Of a DNA stretch of 16,028 nt, positions 1 through 10,788 are shown in pieces (position 1 is the first letter of the stretch; every line of letters begins with the position of its first letter). A program made the position numbers and the translations under genes. The notes under the pieces were generated by a model. The model did no database searches and was not told where the DNA came from. It saw nothing but the letters and a program-made list of their open reading frames with translations. Origin of the DNA: Pontiella sp. (lineage in GTDB: Bacteria > Verrucomicrobiota > Kiritimatiellia > Kiritimatiellales > Pontiellaceae); the NCBI GenBank assembly GCA_029939385.1, contig JAOZSZ010000008.1, positions 1 through 16,028 on the forward strand, in the 5' to 3' direction.

Positions 1-1
1 G

Positions 2-1519
2 CATTTGGGCGGGTATGAAATGAAAACCCGCGCCGAGGCGGCGCTTTGTGGTCTTGGGTGTACCGTGGAGGATTTTAAAAAGCCGTTCGCCTCCTTCAGT
101 GGGGGATGGCAAATGCGTTCGGAACTCGCACGCACACTCATTGCTAATCCCGATTTGCTCATGTTGGACGAGCCATCAAACTATCTCGACTTACCGGCTG
201 TCGAATGGCTTCAGAAATATTTACGTGGTTTTGATGGAACCATGTTGTTGATTTCGCACGACCGTTATCTGCTTCGCTCGCTTTCAACCATCACACTTGA
301 AATTTCCGGAGGTCATGCCACGCGCTATCAAGGGGGCTACGACTATTATTTAAAAGAGCGCGAAGAGCGACTTCGCCACCAGCTTGCCGCCAAGAAAAAT
401 CAAGATCGGGAGCGCGAGCAGATTGAAAGTTTTGTGCGTCGTTTTCGTGCAAAAAGCACGAAGGCCGCGCAGGTACAGAGTCGAATTAAGCAACTCGAAA
501 AAATGGAAGTCATTGAAGCCCCCGCCATGGTCGCTAATCTTTCAAAAATCCGGATCGGCGAGCCGCCGCACAGTGGGCATGAAATGGTTCGGCTGGAGCA
601 GGCGGGGATTACTTACGACCAGACGCGGTGGATTTTTAAAGCGTTGGATGTGAATATTAATCGGGGCGAGAAGGTGGCCTTGGTGGGATTCAACGGCATG
701 GGAAAAACCACGCTATTGCGTACCCTTGCCGGAGCTCTTGCTCCCAGTGAAGGAAAGCGCGTTCTCGGGCATAAGGTGGTAGTTGGCTATCAGTCGCAAG
801 ATTTTGCTGAAACCATGCCGCCGGAAAAGAGTGTTTTTCATATCGTAAAAGATCAGGCACCTAATGTCTCCGAAGGTGAGATCCGAAAACTGCTCGGTGG
901 GTTTGGTTTTAGTGGGGATACTATTCAGAAAAAATGTGGCATTCTGAGTGGAGGCGAAAAGATCCGCCTTGCTTTTGCTCGGTTATTTATTAATCCGCCT
1001 AACTTTTTACTACTCGATGAGCCCACCACTAACCTGGATGTTAATGGACGCGAGGCCCTGGAGTCGGCCTTGAAGAATTATAAGGGCGCGGTTTGTGTGG
1101 TTAGCCACGATGTCACTTTTGTGCGTAATATGGCCGAGCACATTATTGCCATCGATTCCTCTGGCGTGACTCGTTACCCCGGAGGCTACGACTACTACAT
1201 TGAGAAACTTGAAGCCCATAACCAAAAGCATGAACCTGTGGCGGGTGGGGCGGCCACCTCATTGACCTCCTCCGCGGAGCCGATGGCCAAAGGGAAGGAT
1301 GCACGTAAAGCACGAGCGGAGCAGCGTGAGGCAGAAAAGGCCTTACGAACGATTGAAAAGAAGGTGGATGAATTAACCGAAGAGCAGACCGCCCTTGCCG
1401 AAGAAATGATGTCGCGGCGTGATGCTGACTTCGCCACCATTAATGCGCGGTTGGCTAAAATCCAATCCGAGATTCAATCCTTAGAGGCTCGCTGGGAAAA
1501 AACCGCTGAAACCATGTAG
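2..1519 (+). CDS. ABC-F family ATPase, 5'-truncated by window edge
   Basis: This is the C-terminal roughly 505 residues of a duplicated ATP-binding cassette protein with no membrane segments. The reading frame is open to the left edge, so the real start and the first Walker A motif lie outside the window; the TTG at 5 is not a credible start. Visible parts are the first signature FSGGWQMR (about nt 95-118), Walker B LLMLDEPSNYLD (155-190) and H-switch SHD (254-262). A charged linker at about nt 350-520 is the ABC-F inter-domain arm. The second half has Walker A GFNGMGKTT (686-712), signature LSGGE (944-958), Walker B LLLDEPTTNLD (1007-1039) and SHD (1103-1111). The tail from about nt 1300 is charged, low in Pro/Gly and probably coiled coil. 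ABC-F proteins act on ribosomes (EttA, Uup, YheS and resistance types). The SGGWQMR signature and the C-terminal coil favour the Uup/YheS side, but the subfamily is not certain. Both halves contain a GGYDYY motif, reflecting the internal duplication. Confidence 0.93.
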   Translation, partial: HLGGYEMKTRAEAALCGLGCTVEDFKKPFASFSGGWQMRSELARTLIANPDLLMLDEPSNYLDLPAVEWLQKYLRGFDGTMLLISHDRYLLRSLSTITLEISGGHATRYQGGYDYYLKEREERLRHQLAAKKNQDREREQIESFVRRFRAKSTKAAQVQSRIKQLEKMEVIEAPAMVANLSKIRIGEPPHSGHEMVRLEQAGITYDQTRWIFKALDVNINRGEKVALVGFNGMGKTTLLRTLAGALAPSEGKRVLGHKVVVGYQSQDFAETMPPEKSVFHIVKDQAPNVSEGEIRKLLGGFGFSGDTIQKKCGILSGGEKIRLAFARLFINPPNFLLLDEPTTNLDVNGREALESALKNYKGAVCVVSHDVTFVRNMAEHIIAIDSSGVTRYPGGYDYYIEKLEAHNQKHEPVAGGAATSLTSSAEPMAKGKDARKARAEQREAEKALRTIEKKVDELTEEQTALAEEMMSRRDADFATINARLAKIQSEIQSLEARWEKTAETM

Positions 1520-1520
1520 C

Positions 1521-1550
1521 GGGTGCTTTATTTTTTTGAATTAAGCACCC
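1521..1550. terminator. hairpin between convergent stop codons
   Basis: A perfect 8-bp inverted repeat, GGGTGCTT (1521-1528) and AAGCACCC (1543-1550), encloses a 14-nt AT-rich loop with a run of T. It begins one base after the ABC-F stop and covers the last codons of the convergent acyltransferase gene. Its position suits a shared bidirectional terminator. However, the T-run is in the loop and not after the stem on either strand, so a classical rho-independent terminator is not shown. Confidence 0.35.
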
Positions 1551-2427
1551 AGCGCTTGTTGTACCAAAAATATTGTTCAGGGGTTTCGCAGATTTCTTTT
1601 GAGAGCGCGCCCATAACTTCCTGCATCATACGTTGCTGATCCTCCTTCTTCTCCAGAGCAGGATCGGGGCGGATGGGATCCAGCAGGATTGCATGATGTT
1701 GAGTCCATCCGATGCGCCGCACGCAGATGGGGTAGATGGGGCAGTTGGCCAGTTGTGCGAAGGCCGCTGTGCCGGGCGCAATGGTAGCCGTACCGTTGAG
1801 AAAATCGACCGTGATCCCCTTGCCTCGTACACCGATGTCGGGAAGAATAGCCAGCACTTTTCCATTTGTAAGCCGATCGGCGATTCCTTTGAACATCCGC
1901 GCCTCGCGGTGCAGCACCTCCATATTAAACGCGCGCCGCATTTTGTTGATATAGGCATCCATGAGCGGGTTTTTCTGCTTCCGCACAATCACGAAAAGGG
2001 GGAACCCCATAAGATCTCCCGCAATGCCCGCGATTTCCCAATTCCCCATATGGGGCGTTGCAAGGATGAAGCCACGGGGGTTTTCTTCCATGATTTGGTT
2101 CATGCTAGACTCTAGACTCGCCAAGGGTTGCTTCCGGATTTTTTTCAGCGTAAGCATTGAAAAACGCAGGGCATCGATGGCGTTGAAGCAGAGGTTTCGC
2201 CAAGCAATCCACGCGATGTGCCGAACCTCTTTTTTAGAATAGCGATCGCCGAACACGTCTTGAATACGTTGGTGAGTGCGCTCGACGTTAACCTTCCCTA
2301 TAAAATGTGAACCCGCCGCAAAAAGCCAACCAAGCGCCAGTGCCACGCGTAAGGGCAGGATACGAATGAGTCCGGAAAAGAAAACCAGCAAGAGATATTC
2401 AACAACATGTTTGGGCTTATATTTCAT
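1528..2427 (-). CDS. LpxL/HtrB-like lysophospholipid acyltransferase
   Basis: The 299-residue product matches in size and layout the LpxL/HtrB/MsbB family, which transfers acyl chains from acyl-ACP to lipid A precursors at the inner membrane. Residues about 10-45 form an N-terminal hydrophobic anchor. The catalytic Hx4E motif is HMGNWE (H126-E131), preceded by the typical GFILATP strand. A later block LPDIGVRGKGITVDFLNG (about 195-212) corresponds to the family's conserved second motif, which usually reads DQ where this has DI. The exact acceptor (lipid A or another lipid) cannot be told from sequence. The gene starts 2 nt after the dnaE stop, with no clear Shine-Dalgarno, so translation is probably coupled to dnaE in one transcript. 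Its stop lies 8 nt from that of the convergent ABC-F gene. Confidence 0.87.
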   Translation of the reverse strand: MKYKPKHVVEYLLLVFFSGLIRILPLRVALALGWLFAAGSHFIGKVNVERTHQRIQDVFGDRYSKKEVRHIAWIAWRNLCFNAIDALRFSMLTLKKIRKQPLASLESSMNQIMEENPRGFILATPHMGNWEIAGIAGDLMGFPLFVIVRKQKNPLMDAYINKMRRAFNMEVLHREARMFKGIADRLTNGKVLAILPDIGVRGKGITVDFLNGTATIAPGTAAFAQLANCPIYPICVRRIGWTQHHAILLDPIRPDPALEKKEDQQRMMQEVMGALSKEICETPEQYFWYNKRWVLNSKK

Positions 2428-2429
2428 GG

Positions 2430-5400
2430 TTAGTTATTTCGTTTATTGTTCCATTTTCGCGCTTTGGGCGGGTTGCGCAAGGGGTCGGATTTGGCGGCGA
2501 TGTAGACGAGGCCTTCGCCAATGATGTGTTCAATCCTTTGCTCTAGTTCTGCGCAGGGGCGGACTTTATATTCATGAGCCGTGTTAATAAAAATCTTTGC
2601 CCCTTCAACAAACTCGATACATAAATGGAGCGGGGTGTTTCCGGGGTATTCGGTGATCGTCTCTTTTAGCGTATCCATTCCCGGTTCATTTATGCTCATT
2701 TCGGGGAGGTGGAGGCTGACGCGTTCGCAGAAAAGGTTAGCGGCTTGTTCAAGGGGGAAGATTTCTAGCACCTGAAATTTTAAGTCTCCGCTGTCTTCTT
2801 CCATCATGATTCCACCAAACATGACGGTGGCATCATCTTCAATTAAGGCGCCATATTCCGCGAATGATTCGGGGAAGATGATGGCGCTAATGGATCCACC
2901 AAGCCCTTCGATCCGAAAGGTAGCCATTGGTTTTTGCTCTTTTTTGGTGAAGAGCTTTCGTATTTCAACCACCATTCCGCCGATGCGGGTGCGTTCACCG
3001 GCGGCGAGTTGTTGGAGATCTTTCACCCGTTTTAGGGCAAATTTATTGAGCGCCCATTCGTGGCGAATGAGCGGGTGGCCGGAGATATAGAAACCAATCA
3101 GCTCTTTCTCGGCCGCGAGCATATTGGATTCTGACCAGGGCTTGACCTCCGGAAGTTCTTCGTCGGAGCTAGTGCTTGTTTCTTCCGCCGCGCCCATCAT
3201 ATCAAACATAGAACATTGGCCGGAGGCTTTATCCTTAAGGGCCTCAGCGGCTCGGCCGATGGCCGTCTCCATTCCATTAAAAAGCCGAGCGCGGTGGATG
3301 CCGCTGTGGTCGAAGGCGCCCGAGCGAATTAGACTTTCGATCACCTTCTTGTTGGTGCCACTGATCCGCGCGCAAAAATCCATCAACCCCTCAAAGGGGC
3401 CGTTGCTATCGCGTTCCTTTACAATTTCTTCAACAATGCCTTCGCCCACGCCCTTGATGGCGGCCATGCCGAAACGGATGCCGCTGCCGTCTTTCACGGC
3501 ATTAAACCGACTGATCGATTCGTTGACGCTCGGCGGCAATACCTCGATTCCCATCTCTTTGGCTTCGGAAATAAATCCGGTCAGTTTATCGGAGTTCCCC
3601 ATTTCACCTGAGAGAAGTGAGGCCATGAATTCGGCGGGATAGTGCGCTTTAAGCCAGGCGGTTTGGTAGGTCACAAAGCCGTAGGCGGTGGAGTGGGATT
3701 TATTAAATCCGTACTGCGCAAATTTTTCGATATTATCAAAGATGGTTCCGGCGAGCTTGGCATCGATATGATTCGTCTCTTTGCATCCATCCACAAACTT
3801 GCCGCGTTGTTGTGCCATGACTTCCGCTTTTTTCTTACCCATGGCGCGGCGGAGGATATCGCCTTCCCCGAGTGTGAAGCCGGCGAGGGTTTGTGCGGCC
3901 TGTTGGATCTGCTCTTGGTAAACAATAATACCGTTGGTCTCTTTCAGAATGGGTTCGAGCAGCGGGTGGTCGTATTTCACCTCTTCATGCCCGTGCTTCC
4001 GTTTGATGAAGTCGGGGATGAATTGCATCGGCCCCGGGCGGTAGAGCGCAAGGATGGCGATGATGTCTTCGATGCAGTCGGGAGCCACCTGTCGGAGGGT
4101 GTCGCGCATGCCGCCGGATTCTAACTGAAAGACGCCTATGGTATCGCCGCGCGCGAGCATCTCGTAGGTCTTGGCATCGTCGAGCGGCAGCTTTTCCGGA
4201 TCGAGGGCAATGCCGTGGTTCCGTTTAATGAGTGCGCAGGCTTCGTAGATGGTCGTGAGATTTTTTAATCCAAGAAAATCCATTTTCAGCAGGCCGATAT
4301 CTTCGGTGGGCCCTTTTTCAAACTGGACAAGGATGAGCTTTTCTTTTTGCTCACGCATGAGCGGAATAATTTCGATGAGCGGTTTTTCGCCGATGACCAC
4401 CCCGGCGGCGTGCATTCCCGTATGGCGCGGCAGGCCTTCGAGTTGCCGCGCATATTTCATAATACGCCGGGCTTCGGGTTCGGTTTGGGTCGCTTGTTTA
4501 AAATCAGGACTCTCGGCAAGGGCCTTTTCAAGGGTGGTGCCGGGGGTTTCGGGAATCATCTTAGCCAGACGATCGCAGTAGGGCAGGGGAATTTCAAGAA
4601 CACGCCCGAGGTCGCGCATCAGGGTTTTGGCGCCGAGTGTGCCGAAGGTAATAATCTGCGCAACGCACTCCTCTCCATATTTATCACGCACATATTTGAT
4701 GACGTCCGCGCGTCGGGTCGGGCAAAAATCGATATCGAAGTCGGGCGGTGAAACTCGATCTGGGTTGAGGAACCGCTCGAAGATCAGGTTGTATTTAAGG
4801 GGATCGACGGTTGTGATCGATAGGGAGTAAGAGAGGAGCGAACCCGCTCCCGATCCGCGACCGGGGCCAACGGGAATGCCTTCGTTGCGGGCGTATTGAA
4901 TGAAGTCCTGTACCACGAGGAAATAGTTGATGTAGTTCGTCTTTTCGATAATGCCGACTTCGTAGTAAAAGCGCTTGTTGATCTCCTTTTCATGGTCGTC
5001 CTTAGGCTGGTCGAGGTCGTCGAGGCCGTAGAGTTTTTCGAGACCGGTTTTCCCGAGGTGAATGAGATAATTCTTTTTATCGGTAAATCCTTCGGGGAGG
5101 ATGAAGCTTGGAAAGTGAAGCCGGTGAGCAGGGAGGTCGAACTCAAACTCAACATTACAGCGTTTGGCAATCTCGATGGTGTTGGAGATGGCCTCGGGAT
5201 GGTCCGGGAAGAGGGCCGCCATCTCCTCTCCGCTTTTCATATAGAACTGATCGCCTTCGTAGCGATGGCGGGAGGTGTCGGCCACGAGGTCGCCCCGTTG
5301 AAGACAGATGAGCACGTCGTGCGCCTCGGCATGTTCCTTTCGGACATAGTGAACATCGTTGGTGGCCACCAGGGGGAGGCCGGTGCGCTTAGCAATTTCT

Positions 5401-5972
5401 ATAATATTCGGATTGGCCGCCTTTTGGTCGGCGATTCCATGATCCTGCAACTCCAGAAAAAAGTTATTTTCGCCAAAGATATCGGAATATTCACGCGCGA
5501 GCGTCTCGGCTTTTTCGAGATCCCCATCTTTGCAGGCCTCGGTGACTTCGCCCCGCAGGCAGGCGGAGAGGCCGATGAGGCCTTTGCTATATTTTCGCAA
5601 CAGGGCTTTGTCGATCCGCGGTTTGTAGTAAAACCCTTCAAGCGAGGCGAGGGATACGAGTTTGACGAGGTTTTGATAGCCCTCCTGCGTTTCGGCCAGC
5701 AGGACCAAATGCATATTATTGCGCTGGGAGCTTTTTTCTTCAATGCCCTTCCGGGCGAGGTAAACTTCGCACCCAATAAGGGGCTTAATTCCCACCGAAC
5801 GGGCGGCCTTATAGAAATCGACCGCACCGTAGAGTACGCCATGATCCGTGATGGCCAACTGTTTCATCCCCATATCAACGGCGGCCTTCATGGCCTCTTT
5901 GATTTTTACGGCACTATCGAGCAGGCTATAGCTCGTGTGGAAATGTAGATGGCAAAATGGGGTGCTCTTCAC
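2430..5972 (-). CDS. dnaE: DNA polymerase III subunit alpha
   Basis: This is the replicative polymerase subunit, about 1180 residues against 1160 in E. coli. I chose the GTG at 5972 because a strong GAGGAG site lies 10 nt upstream and the PHP domain starts at once after it; the frame is open to an ATG at 6041, which would add 23 residues unlike the family. From the GTG, the PHP domain has HLHFH (H8, H10), TDHG, GCEVY, HLVLLA and NDVHY. The palm has PDFDIDF with aspartates 411, 413 and 415, and KMDFLGL with Asp565, the catalytic carboxylates. [10 protein letters not shown] precedes them. The fingers and helix-hairpin-helix region follow, including [16 protein letters not shown] at 919-923 fits the internal beta-clamp-binding pentapeptide and sits where E. 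coli has its own. An OB fold follows at about 995-1075 ([11 protein letters not shown] onward). It is the first gene of a probable two-gene unit with the acyltransferase and is divergent from gltB. This is the DnaE type, not PolC. Confidence 0.98.
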   Translation of the reverse strand: MKSTPFCHLHFHTSYSLLDSAVKIKEAMKAAVDMGMKQLAITDHGVLYGAVDFYKAARSVGIKPLIGCEVYLARKGIEEKSSQRNNMHLVLLAETQEGYQNLVKLVSLASLEGFYYKPRIDKALLRKYSKGLIGLSACLRGEVTEACKDGDLEKAETLAREYSDIFGENNFFLELQDHGIADQKAANPNIIEIAKRTGLPLVATNDVHYVRKEHAEAHDVLICLQRGDLVADTSRHRYEGDQFYMKSGEEMAALFPDHPEAISNTIEIAKRCNVEFEFDLPAHRLHFPSFILPEGFTDKKNYLIHLGKTGLEKLYGLDDLDQPKDDHEKEINKRFYYEVGIIEKTNYINYFLVVQDFIQYARNEGIPVGPGRGSGAGSLLSYSLSITTVDPLKYNLIFERFLNPDRVSPPDFDIDFCPTRRADVIKYVRDKYGEECVAQIITFGTLGAKTLMRDLGRVLEIPLPYCDRLAKMIPETPGTTLEKALAESPDFKQATQTEPEARRIMKYARQLEGLPRHTGMHAAGVVIGEKPLIEIIPLMREQKEKLILVQFEKGPTEDIGLLKMDFLGLKNLTTIYEACALIKRNHGIALDPEKLPLDDAKTYEMLARGDTIGVFQLESGGMRDTLRQVAPDCIEDIIAILALYRPGPMQFIPDFIKRKHGHEEVKYDHPLLEPILKETNGIIVYQEQIQQAAQTLAGFTLGEGDILRRAMGKKKAEVMAQQRGKFVDGCKETNHIDAKLAGTIFDNIEKFAQYGFNKSHSTAYGFVTYQTAWLKAHYPAEFMASLLSGEMGNSDKLTGFISEAKEMGIEVLPPSVNESISRFNAVKDGSGIRFGMAAIKGVGEGIVEEIVKERDSNGPFEGLMDFCARISGTNKKVIESLIRSGAFDHSGIHRARLFNGMETAIGRAAEALKDKASGQCSMFDMMGAAEETSTSSDEELPEVKPWSESNMLAAEKELIGFYISGHPLIRHEWALNKFALKRVKDLQQLAAGERTRIGGMVVEIRKLFTKKEQKPMATFRIEGLGGSISAIIFPESFAEYGALIEDDATVMFGGIMMEEDSGDLKFQVLEIFPLEQAANLFCERVSLHLPEMSINEPGMDTLKETITEYPGNTPLHLCIEFVEGAKIFINTAHEYKVRPCAELEQRIEHIIGEGLVYIAAKSDPLRNPPKARKWNNKRNN

Positions 5973-6183
5973 AAAAATCCCTCTCCTCAGACTGGGGTAA
6001 GAAATGAAGATAAAATTCGCTCTGGGAAATGAACAGAACAAAGTTCCGACGGTTGAGATTTCGCCGCTTTTTATTGGGGTTGGTTTGGCGTCTTATGAGC
6101 CTTTAATTTAGGACTTACATTGACTTGGCAGGGGGCAAACACCAATCTGGCTCACTCATTTCTTAGGAAAATAAGGTTTTTTT
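5973..6183. other. divergent dnaE/gltB intergenic regulatory region
   Basis: About 210 bp separate the divergent dnaE and gltB starts and must hold promoters for both. On the plus strand two weak sigma70-like candidates can be read. One is TTGGTT (6080-6085), 16 nt, TTTAAT (6102-6107). The other is TTGACT (6120-6125), 17 nt, CAATCT (6143-6148), which keeps the key A and T of the -10 box. Neither is compelling. AAGG at 6173-6176 with a 7-nt T spacer is the gltB ribosome binding site. I found no convincing minus-strand promoter, riboswitch, sigma54 site or strong operator. Confidence 0.4.
5979..5988 (-). promoter_or_regulatory. ribosome binding site deciding the dnaE start
   Basis: On the minus strand this reads GAGGAGAGGG. 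It ends 6 nt before the GTG at 5972, and its GAGGAG core lies 10 nt before it. No comparable purine-rich site precedes the upstream ATG at 6041. This supports the shorter dnaE product. Confidence 0.7.
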
Positions 6184-9100
6184 ATGACTGAAAATAAAAG
6201 TTTTTATAAAGATGACGCCTTTTGTCCGGTTGGATTTCCGGAAAAGCAGGGCTTATATTCTCCGCAAAATGAACACGATGCCTGTGGCGTTGGCTTTATC
6301 TGTAACCTGAAGGGAAAAAAATCCCATAGTATCATCAAGGATGCTTTGGAAATCCTGGTTCGTTTAACGCATCGGGGCGCGGTGGGTGCTGACCCCTTAA
6401 CGGGCGACGGCGCAGGTATTTTGCTCCAGATTCCTCACACATTCTATAAAGGGGAATGTAAGAAAATTGGAATTGAATTGCCGGATGCACTGGAATACGG
6501 AACGGGGCTTGTTTTTATTCCAAAAGAGGAGACGCAACGCGAGGCGTGCAAAAGCATCTTGGAAGAAAGGATTGAAGCGGAAGGTCAAAAATTTCTGGGA
6601 TGGCGAAAGGTCCCCACGTGTAACAAGTTTATCGGAAAAACAGCCAAGGCTTCGGAGCCAGATATTTGGCAGATCTTTATTGGTCGCGGCGAGGGGATCG
6701 ATCACGAACGCGTCTTTGACCGCATGCTCTACATGATTCGTAAATCGGCCGAAAATAAAATCTTTAAGTCCGAGATGGTCGACAAGAACGATTTTTATAT
6801 CCCGACGCTGACCTGCCGCATTATTATCTATAAAGGGTTGCTGTTGCCGGAGCAGATGGAGGAATACTATCCCGATCTCCTGAATCCTGAATTTGAGTCC
6901 GCGCTGGCCCTTGTTCATCAGCGTTATAGCACCAATACCTTCCCTGCATGGAAGCTTGCGCAGCCGTTCCATTTGATGTGCCATAATGGAGAAATCAATA
7001 CGGCGCGCGGAAACTTTAATTGGATGAACGCCCGCCAAGGACTATTTAAATCCGACCTTTTAGGTGAAAATCTTGAACGATTGTTTCCCATGATCCAACC
7101 GGGGCTCTCTGACTCGGCGCAACTCGACCAAGCCGTGGAGTTGCTCTATCACACGGGCCGTTCGCTTCCTCATGTGATGATGATGCTCATTCCCGAAGCA
7201 TGGCAAAATCATAAAACCATGTCTCCAGAGAAAAAAGCCTTCTATGAATATCACTCCACATTAATTGAACCCTGGGACGGCCCCGCGTCGATTCCATTTA
7301 CCGATGGCAGTTGCATTGGTGCCATTCTTGACCGTAACGGGCTGCGGCCCTCGCGCTATATCTTAACCAAAGACGGTTATGTGATTATGGGGTCGGAAAC
7401 CGGGATTGTGGATATTGATCCGGCGAATGTGAAACAGAAGGGCCGCCTTGAGCCGGGGCGGATGTTCCTCGTGGATATGGAAGCGGGACGTATTATTCCC
7501 GATGAAGAAATTAAGCATAAGATTGCCACGCAGGCGCCCTACGGCGAATGGGTGAAAGATAATCTAGTGAGTCTTGCCGGCCTTCCCGAGGAAACGGTTG
7601 AGGCTTCAGACCTGAGCGCCATCCTCGAACGCCAGCGGTTATTTGGTTATACGATGGAGGATCAAAATCATATCATCGGCCCGATGGCCACCAAGGGGAT
7701 CGAGCCGACGGCCGCCATGGGAGTGGATACTCCCTTACCCATACTTTCGGAAAAACCGCAGTTGCTTTATAACTATTTTAAGCAGCTTTTTGCGCAAGTC
7801 ACGAATCCTCCGCTCGATGCTATTCGTGAAGAACTAGTGACCTCGCTTCTGGTTAATATCGGGAGTGAACAGGATCTATTTGCAGAAACACCGCAACACT
7901 GCCACCAGCTTAAAGTGGAACAACCGATTCTTACGAATGAAGTGCTTCAGAAAATTAATGCACTCGATCGGGAAGGCTTAAAATCCTTAACGTTGCCGTT
8001 TCTCTATAAAGCCGCCGGTGGTGAGGCCGCCCTGCGCGAAGCGCTGGAGCAACTTTGTGACAAGGCCTCGCAGGCGATTGATGAAGGCTATACGCTATTG
8101 GTTCTTTCTGATCGCAACGCGAATAAAGAAAATGCGCCGATTCCTGCCCTCCTCGCAACGGCGGCGGTACATTGCCATTTAATCGAGAAAATGACACGAA
8201 CCCGCTGTGGTTTGGTGATTGAAAGTGGGGAGCCCCGCGAGGTTCATCACTTTGCCTTACTCTTTGGATTTGGTGCGGGAGCGATTAATCCCTATATGGT
8301 TTTCGAAAACCTTGAAGAGATGATTCAGAAGGATTCCTTGCCCGGCATCAGTATCCGCAAAGCAACGCGCAACTACATTAAGGCCATTAATAAAGGAATC
8401 CTTAAGGTCATGTCTAAGATGGGGATTTCCACACTACATTCCTATCGGGGTGCACAGATTTTTGAGGCTCTTGGAATTAATCGCGATGTGATAGATCAAT
8501 ATTTTATCGGCACGCCCTCTCGAATTGGGGGGATTGGACTCGATGGAATTGTTCGAGAGATCGAGGCCCGCCATAAGCAGGCATTCCCGAAGCGTCAGAT
8601 CCCAAAAAATCTAAAACTCGATATTGGAGGCGCTTATAAATGGCGCCGGAACGGCGAGGCGCATCTGTTGGATCCGATGGCTGTGGCCAAGCTGCAGGAG
8701 GCCGTTCGTACCGATAATCTTGAACGATTCCGCGAGTTTTCGGATCTCATTAACGATCGAAACAAGCACCTCTGTACATTACGCGGACTCTTTGAATTTA
8801 AAACCGACCGCGAGCCGGTTCCATTGCGTGAAGTTGAGTCCTGGAGCTCGATTGTCACACGGTTCAAAACCGGAGCCATGTCTTACGGATCGATTAGTCA
8901 GGAAGCCCATGAAACCCTCGCGATTGCGATGAACCGCATCGGCGGAAAAAGTAATAGCGGTGAGGGAGGGGAGGACCCCGATCGTTTCGATCTTGATATT
9001 AATGGCGACCTGCGCCGCTCGGCCATTAAACAAGTGGCTTCCGGGCGATTTGGTGTGACGAGTAATTATCTCACCAACGCGGATGAAATTCAGATCAAGA

Positions 9101-10746
9101 TGGCGCAAGGCGCCAAGCCGGGGGAGGGAGGACAATTACCGGGGCACAAAGTTAAGCCATGGATTGCTCGAACACGAAATTCTACTCCCTATGTAACGTT
9201 GATTTCGCCGCCACCGCATCATGACATCTATTCCATCGAAGATCTTTCGCAGCTTATTTACGATCTAAAGAATGCCAATCCTCTGGCTCGTATTAACGTT
9301 AAGCTCGTTTCTGAAGTTGGGGTTGGAACCATTGCGGCGGGTGTGGCTAAGGGCAAAGCCGAAGTCGTGCTTATTTCTGGTTTCGATGGCGGAACAGGGG
9401 CCTCCCCGCAATCGTCCATCAAGCATGCGGGACTGCCTTGGGAATTGGGGTTGGCAGAAACTCAACAAACATTAGTGCTCAATAATCTGCGTAGCCGTAT
9501 TCGAGTCGAGGTCGATGGCAAGCTACTCACGGGTCGTGATATTGCCATTGCCTGCCTGCTTGGCGCCGAGGAATTTGGTTTTGCCACGGGGCCACTGATC
9601 ACGCTGGGTTGTGTCATGCTACGCCTGTGTCATCTCAATACGTGTTCGGTAGGGATTGCCTCGCAAGACCCCGAACTTCGCCGAAAGTTTTCTGGAAAAC
9701 CAGAGTATGTGGTCAACTTCTTCCGCTTTATTGCCGAAGAGCTCCGGCAAATTATGGCTCAGCTTGGCTTCCGCTCTATTGACGATATGGTGGGGCATTC
9801 CGAACGGCTTGATATCACTCAAGCACTCACCCATTGGAAAACCAAGGGGCTCGATCTTTCCAGTATCTTGTATAAACCAGATGTCAGCCCAGCCATCGGT
9901 ACCCGTTGTATCGATTCGCAGAACCATAACCTTGAAAAAGCACTCGACCATAAGTTGATTTCGCTTTCGAAGTATGCGCTCCGCCGATCAGAACCCGTTG
10001 AAATCAACGTCGACATTCAAAATACGAATCGCACCGTGGGCGCCATGCTCAGTTATGAGATTTCAAAACGCTACGGGGAAGAGGGGCTGGCAGAAGATAC
10101 CATTAAGGTGAATTGTAAAGGTTCTGCGGGACAAAGCTTCGGGGCCTTCAGTGCCAAAGGAATTACCTTTAATATTCAGGGCGATGCCAATGACTATTTT
10201 GGCAAAGGCCTTTCTGGAGCCAAACTAATTATTCGTCCGCCCGCAGAATCCACGTTTGTTGCCGAGGAAAACATTCTGATCGGCAACGTGGCCTTCTATG
10301 GTGCGGTTCGAGGCGAAGCTTATATTCGTGGATTAGCCGGCGAGCGTTTCTGCGTTCGTAACTCCGGTGTGCAGGCCGTGGTGGAAGGGATTGGCGACCA
10401 TGGCTGCGAATATATGACTGGCGGAAACGTGGTTATTTTGGGTCCAACGGGGCGGAACTTTGCCGCCGGCATGAGTGGTGGAGTGGCCTATGTATTGGAT
10501 GAGGCGGGCGACTTTATTGAAAACCGCTGTAACTCCGAAATGGTAGACTTTGATCCCCTCGATGAGGACGACATTGATTCCTTGCGCGAACAGATCGAAA
10601 AACATTTCGACTACACCCAAAGTACCGTTGCAAAGCGGGTTCTTGAAAATTGGGAAGCGTCGCTTGAACATTTTATTAAAGTCATTCCGGTCGACTATAA
10701 ACGTGCGCTGGCCTTACTCGCTAGCGAGCAGTACGCCGGAGAATAA
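6184..10746 (+). CDS. gltB: glutamate synthase (NADPH) large subunit
   Basis: The alpha subunit of glutamate synthase moves the amide nitrogen of glutamine to 2-oxoglutarate, giving two glutamates. At 1520 residues it has the full family length. The N-terminal class II amidotransferase domain has its nucleophile at Cys34 in HDACGVGF, so a 33-residue propeptide should be removed; [11 protein letters not shown] (from 267) and DRNGLRP (383-389) are further conserved active-site segments. The FMN/synthase domain shows [19 protein letters not shown] (from 900), then [11 protein letters not shown] and [14 protein letters not shown]. The [3Fe-4S] cysteines are C1143, C1149 and C1154 in [12 protein letters not shown]. 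The C-terminal GXGXG beta-helix domain covers about 1250-1490. The ATG has AAGG 7 nt upstream. gltD follows 42 nt later, so the two are surely an operon. The protein takes electrons from GltD through its iron-sulfur clusters. Confidence 0.98.
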   Translation: MTENKSFYKDDAFCPVGFPEKQGLYSPQNEHDACGVGFICNLKGKKSHSIIKDALEILVRLTHRGAVGADPLTGDGAGILLQIPHTFYKGECKKIGIELPDALEYGTGLVFIPKEETQREACKSILEERIEAEGQKFLGWRKVPTCNKFIGKTAKASEPDIWQIFIGRGEGIDHERVFDRMLYMIRKSAENKIFKSEMVDKNDFYIPTLTCRIIIYKGLLLPEQMEEYYPDLLNPEFESALALVHQRYSTNTFPAWKLAQPFHLMCHNGEINTARGNFNWMNARQGLFKSDLLGENLERLFPMIQPGLSDSAQLDQAVELLYHTGRSLPHVMMMLIPEAWQNHKTMSPEKKAFYEYHSTLIEPWDGPASIPFTDGSCIGAILDRNGLRPSRYILTKDGYVIMGSETGIVDIDPANVKQKGRLEPGRMFLVDMEAGRIIPDEEIKHKIATQAPYGEWVKDNLVSLAGLPEETVEASDLSAILERQRLFGYTMEDQNHIIGPMATKGIEPTAAMGVDTPLPILSEKPQLLYNYFKQLFAQVTNPPLDAIREELVTSLLVNIGSEQDLFAETPQHCHQLKVEQPILTNEVLQKINALDREGLKSLTLPFLYKAAGGEAALREALEQLCDKASQAIDEGYTLLVLSDRNANKENAPIPALLATAAVHCHLIEKMTRTRCGLVIESGEPREVHHFALLFGFGAGAINPYMVFENLEEMIQKDSLPGISIRKATRNYIKAINKGILKVMSKMGISTLHSYRGAQIFEALGINRDVIDQYFIGTPSRIGGIGLDGIVREIEARHKQAFPKRQIPKNLKLDIGGAYKWRRNGEAHLLDPMAVAKLQEAVRTDNLERFREFSDLINDRNKHLCTLRGLFEFKTDREPVPLREVESWSSIVTRFKTGAMSYGSISQEAHETLAIAMNRIGGKSNSGEGGEDPDRFDLDINGDLRRSAIKQVASGRFGVTSNYLTNADEIQIKMAQGAKPGEGGQLPGHKVKPWIARTRNSTPYVTLISPPPHHDIYSIEDLSQLIYDLKNANPLARINVKLVSEVGVGTIAAGVAKGKAEVVLISGFDGGTGASPQSSIKHAGLPWELGLAETQQTLVLNNLRSRIRVEVDGKLLTGRDIAIACLLGAEEFGFATGPLITLGCVMLRLCHLNTCSVGIASQDPELRRKFSGKPEYVVNFFRFIAEELRQIMAQLGFRSIDDMVGHSERLDITQALTHWKTKGLDLSSILYKPDVSPAIGTRCIDSQNHNLEKALDHKLISLSKYALRRSEPVEINVDIQNTNRTVGAMLSYEISKRYGEEGLAEDTIKVNCKGSAGQSFGAFSAKGITFNIQGDANDYFGKGLSGAKLIIRPPAESTFVAEENILIGNVAFYGAVRGEAYIRGLAGERFCVRNSGVQAVVEGIGDHGCEYMTGGNVVILGPTGRNFAAGMSGGVAYVLDEAGDFIENRCNSEMVDFDPLDEDDIDSLREQIEKHFDYTQSTVAKRVLENWEASLEHFIKVIPVDYKRALALLASEQYAGE

Positions 10747-10776
10747 GAAACTTAGATTCATTTAGAATTTCCGATG

Positions 10777-10782
10777 AAGGAG
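10777..10782 (+). promoter_or_regulatory. ribosome binding site deciding the gltD start
   Basis: AAGGAG lies 6 nt before the ATG at 10789. The alternative in-frame ATG at 10774 would put this site inside the coding region and has no such site of its own, so the downstream ATG is preferred. Confidence 0.7.
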
Positions 10783-10788
10783 AGCGTT

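Noticed and set aside
4896..5948. 350-codon open frame on the plus strand inside dnaE
   Set aside because: It lies wholly antisense to the conserved PHP and palm regions of dnaE, shows no recognisable domain, and is expected from the codon bias of the real gene.
6096..6154. 6-bp inverted repeat TGAGCC / GGCTCA in the dnaE-gltB interval, considered as operator or leader structure
   Set aside because: Too short and too widely spaced to separate from chance; no riboswitch core could be recognised.
6124..6160. Possible sigma54 promoter upstream of gltB (TGGCAG and TGGCTC)
   Set aside because: Neither has a GC-containing -12 element at the right distance from a GG -24 element.
6397..7038. 213-codon minus-strand frame inside gltB
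   Set aside because: Antisense to the conserved amidotransferase domain, with no family resemblance or ribosome binding site of note.
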